DNA of 64,000 bases. Origin: Lateolabrax maculatus. Lineage: Eukaryota; Chordata; Actinopteri; Acropomatiformes; Lateolabracidae. The DNA lies in assembly GCA_031216445.1 (NCBI GenBank), contig CM062202.1, positions 19,677,501 through 19,741,500 on the forward strand, written 5' to 3'. Of this stretch, positions 63,988 to 64,000 are shown piece by piece. A program made the position numbers and the translations under genes. The notes below the pieces were generated by a model. It was given only the letters and a program-made list of their open reading frames with translations, did not search any database and had not been told where the DNA came from. Within the stretch, counting starts at the first letter, position 1, and each line of letters begins with the position of its first letter.

Positions 63988-64000
63988 CTGGAGACACAAA

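Noticed and set aside
1..64000. Search for tRNA (GGTTCGA-type B box), 5S, U6 and other small RNA genes
   Set aside because: No convincing A-box/B-box pair or snRNA signature noticed by eye; a covariance-model scan could still find a weak one.

Overview
This window is vertebrate nuclear DNA, most likely from a teleost and probably a percomorph-type fish. The evidence is split, spliceosomal exons with GT-AG borders, a density of CA/GT, CT and CCTT microsatellites typical of fish genomes, one short interspersed repeat tail common in teleosts, and moderate AT-richness. The assignment to teleosts is inference. The presence of the ets1 gene is read directly from the sequence.

The right-hand 7.3 kb (56758-63987, minus strand) carries the last four coding exons of ets1, the ETS-family transcription factor: the end of the transactivation region (63742-63987), the serine-rich and autoinhibitory exon VII equivalent (62123-62383), and two exons for the winged-helix ETS DNA-binding domain and C-terminus (57328-57446; 56758-56973, stop TGA at 56758-56760). 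All splice sites are canonical and the reading frame is continuous. In human ETS1 numbering the window encodes about residues 162-441, and the counted length ends exactly at 441. The 5' exons, including the Pointed domain, lie beyond the right edge. The 3' untranslated region runs left of 56758. Its true end is not certain; there are AATAAA signals at 56341-56346 and 55572-55577, and low-complexity T-rich transcript-sense sequence continues to about 53.6 kb.

The remaining roughly 53 kb (1 to about 53600) contains no coding exon, tRNA, rRNA or transposase gene that I can support on either strand. It behaves as a gene desert downstream of ets1. In land vertebrates ETS1 also has a large desert on its 3' side, so long-range enhancers of ets1 are a reasonable expectation here. 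What I can see is microsatellites, polypurine/polypyrimidine tracts, a 27-base poly(G) run, G-quadruplex motifs, a pair of near-identical ~280 bp dispersed repeats 6.5 kb apart, a few degraded transposon-like fragments, a perfect 11-bp inverted repeat, and several motif clusters that could be ets1 regulatory elements (FOX:ETS, GATA-ETS, paired TCF/LEF, CRE, MYB/E-box, NF-Y).

I found no bacterial, viral or exotic system. The best leads are the putative regulatory clusters in the desert and the unusual DNA-structure motifs.
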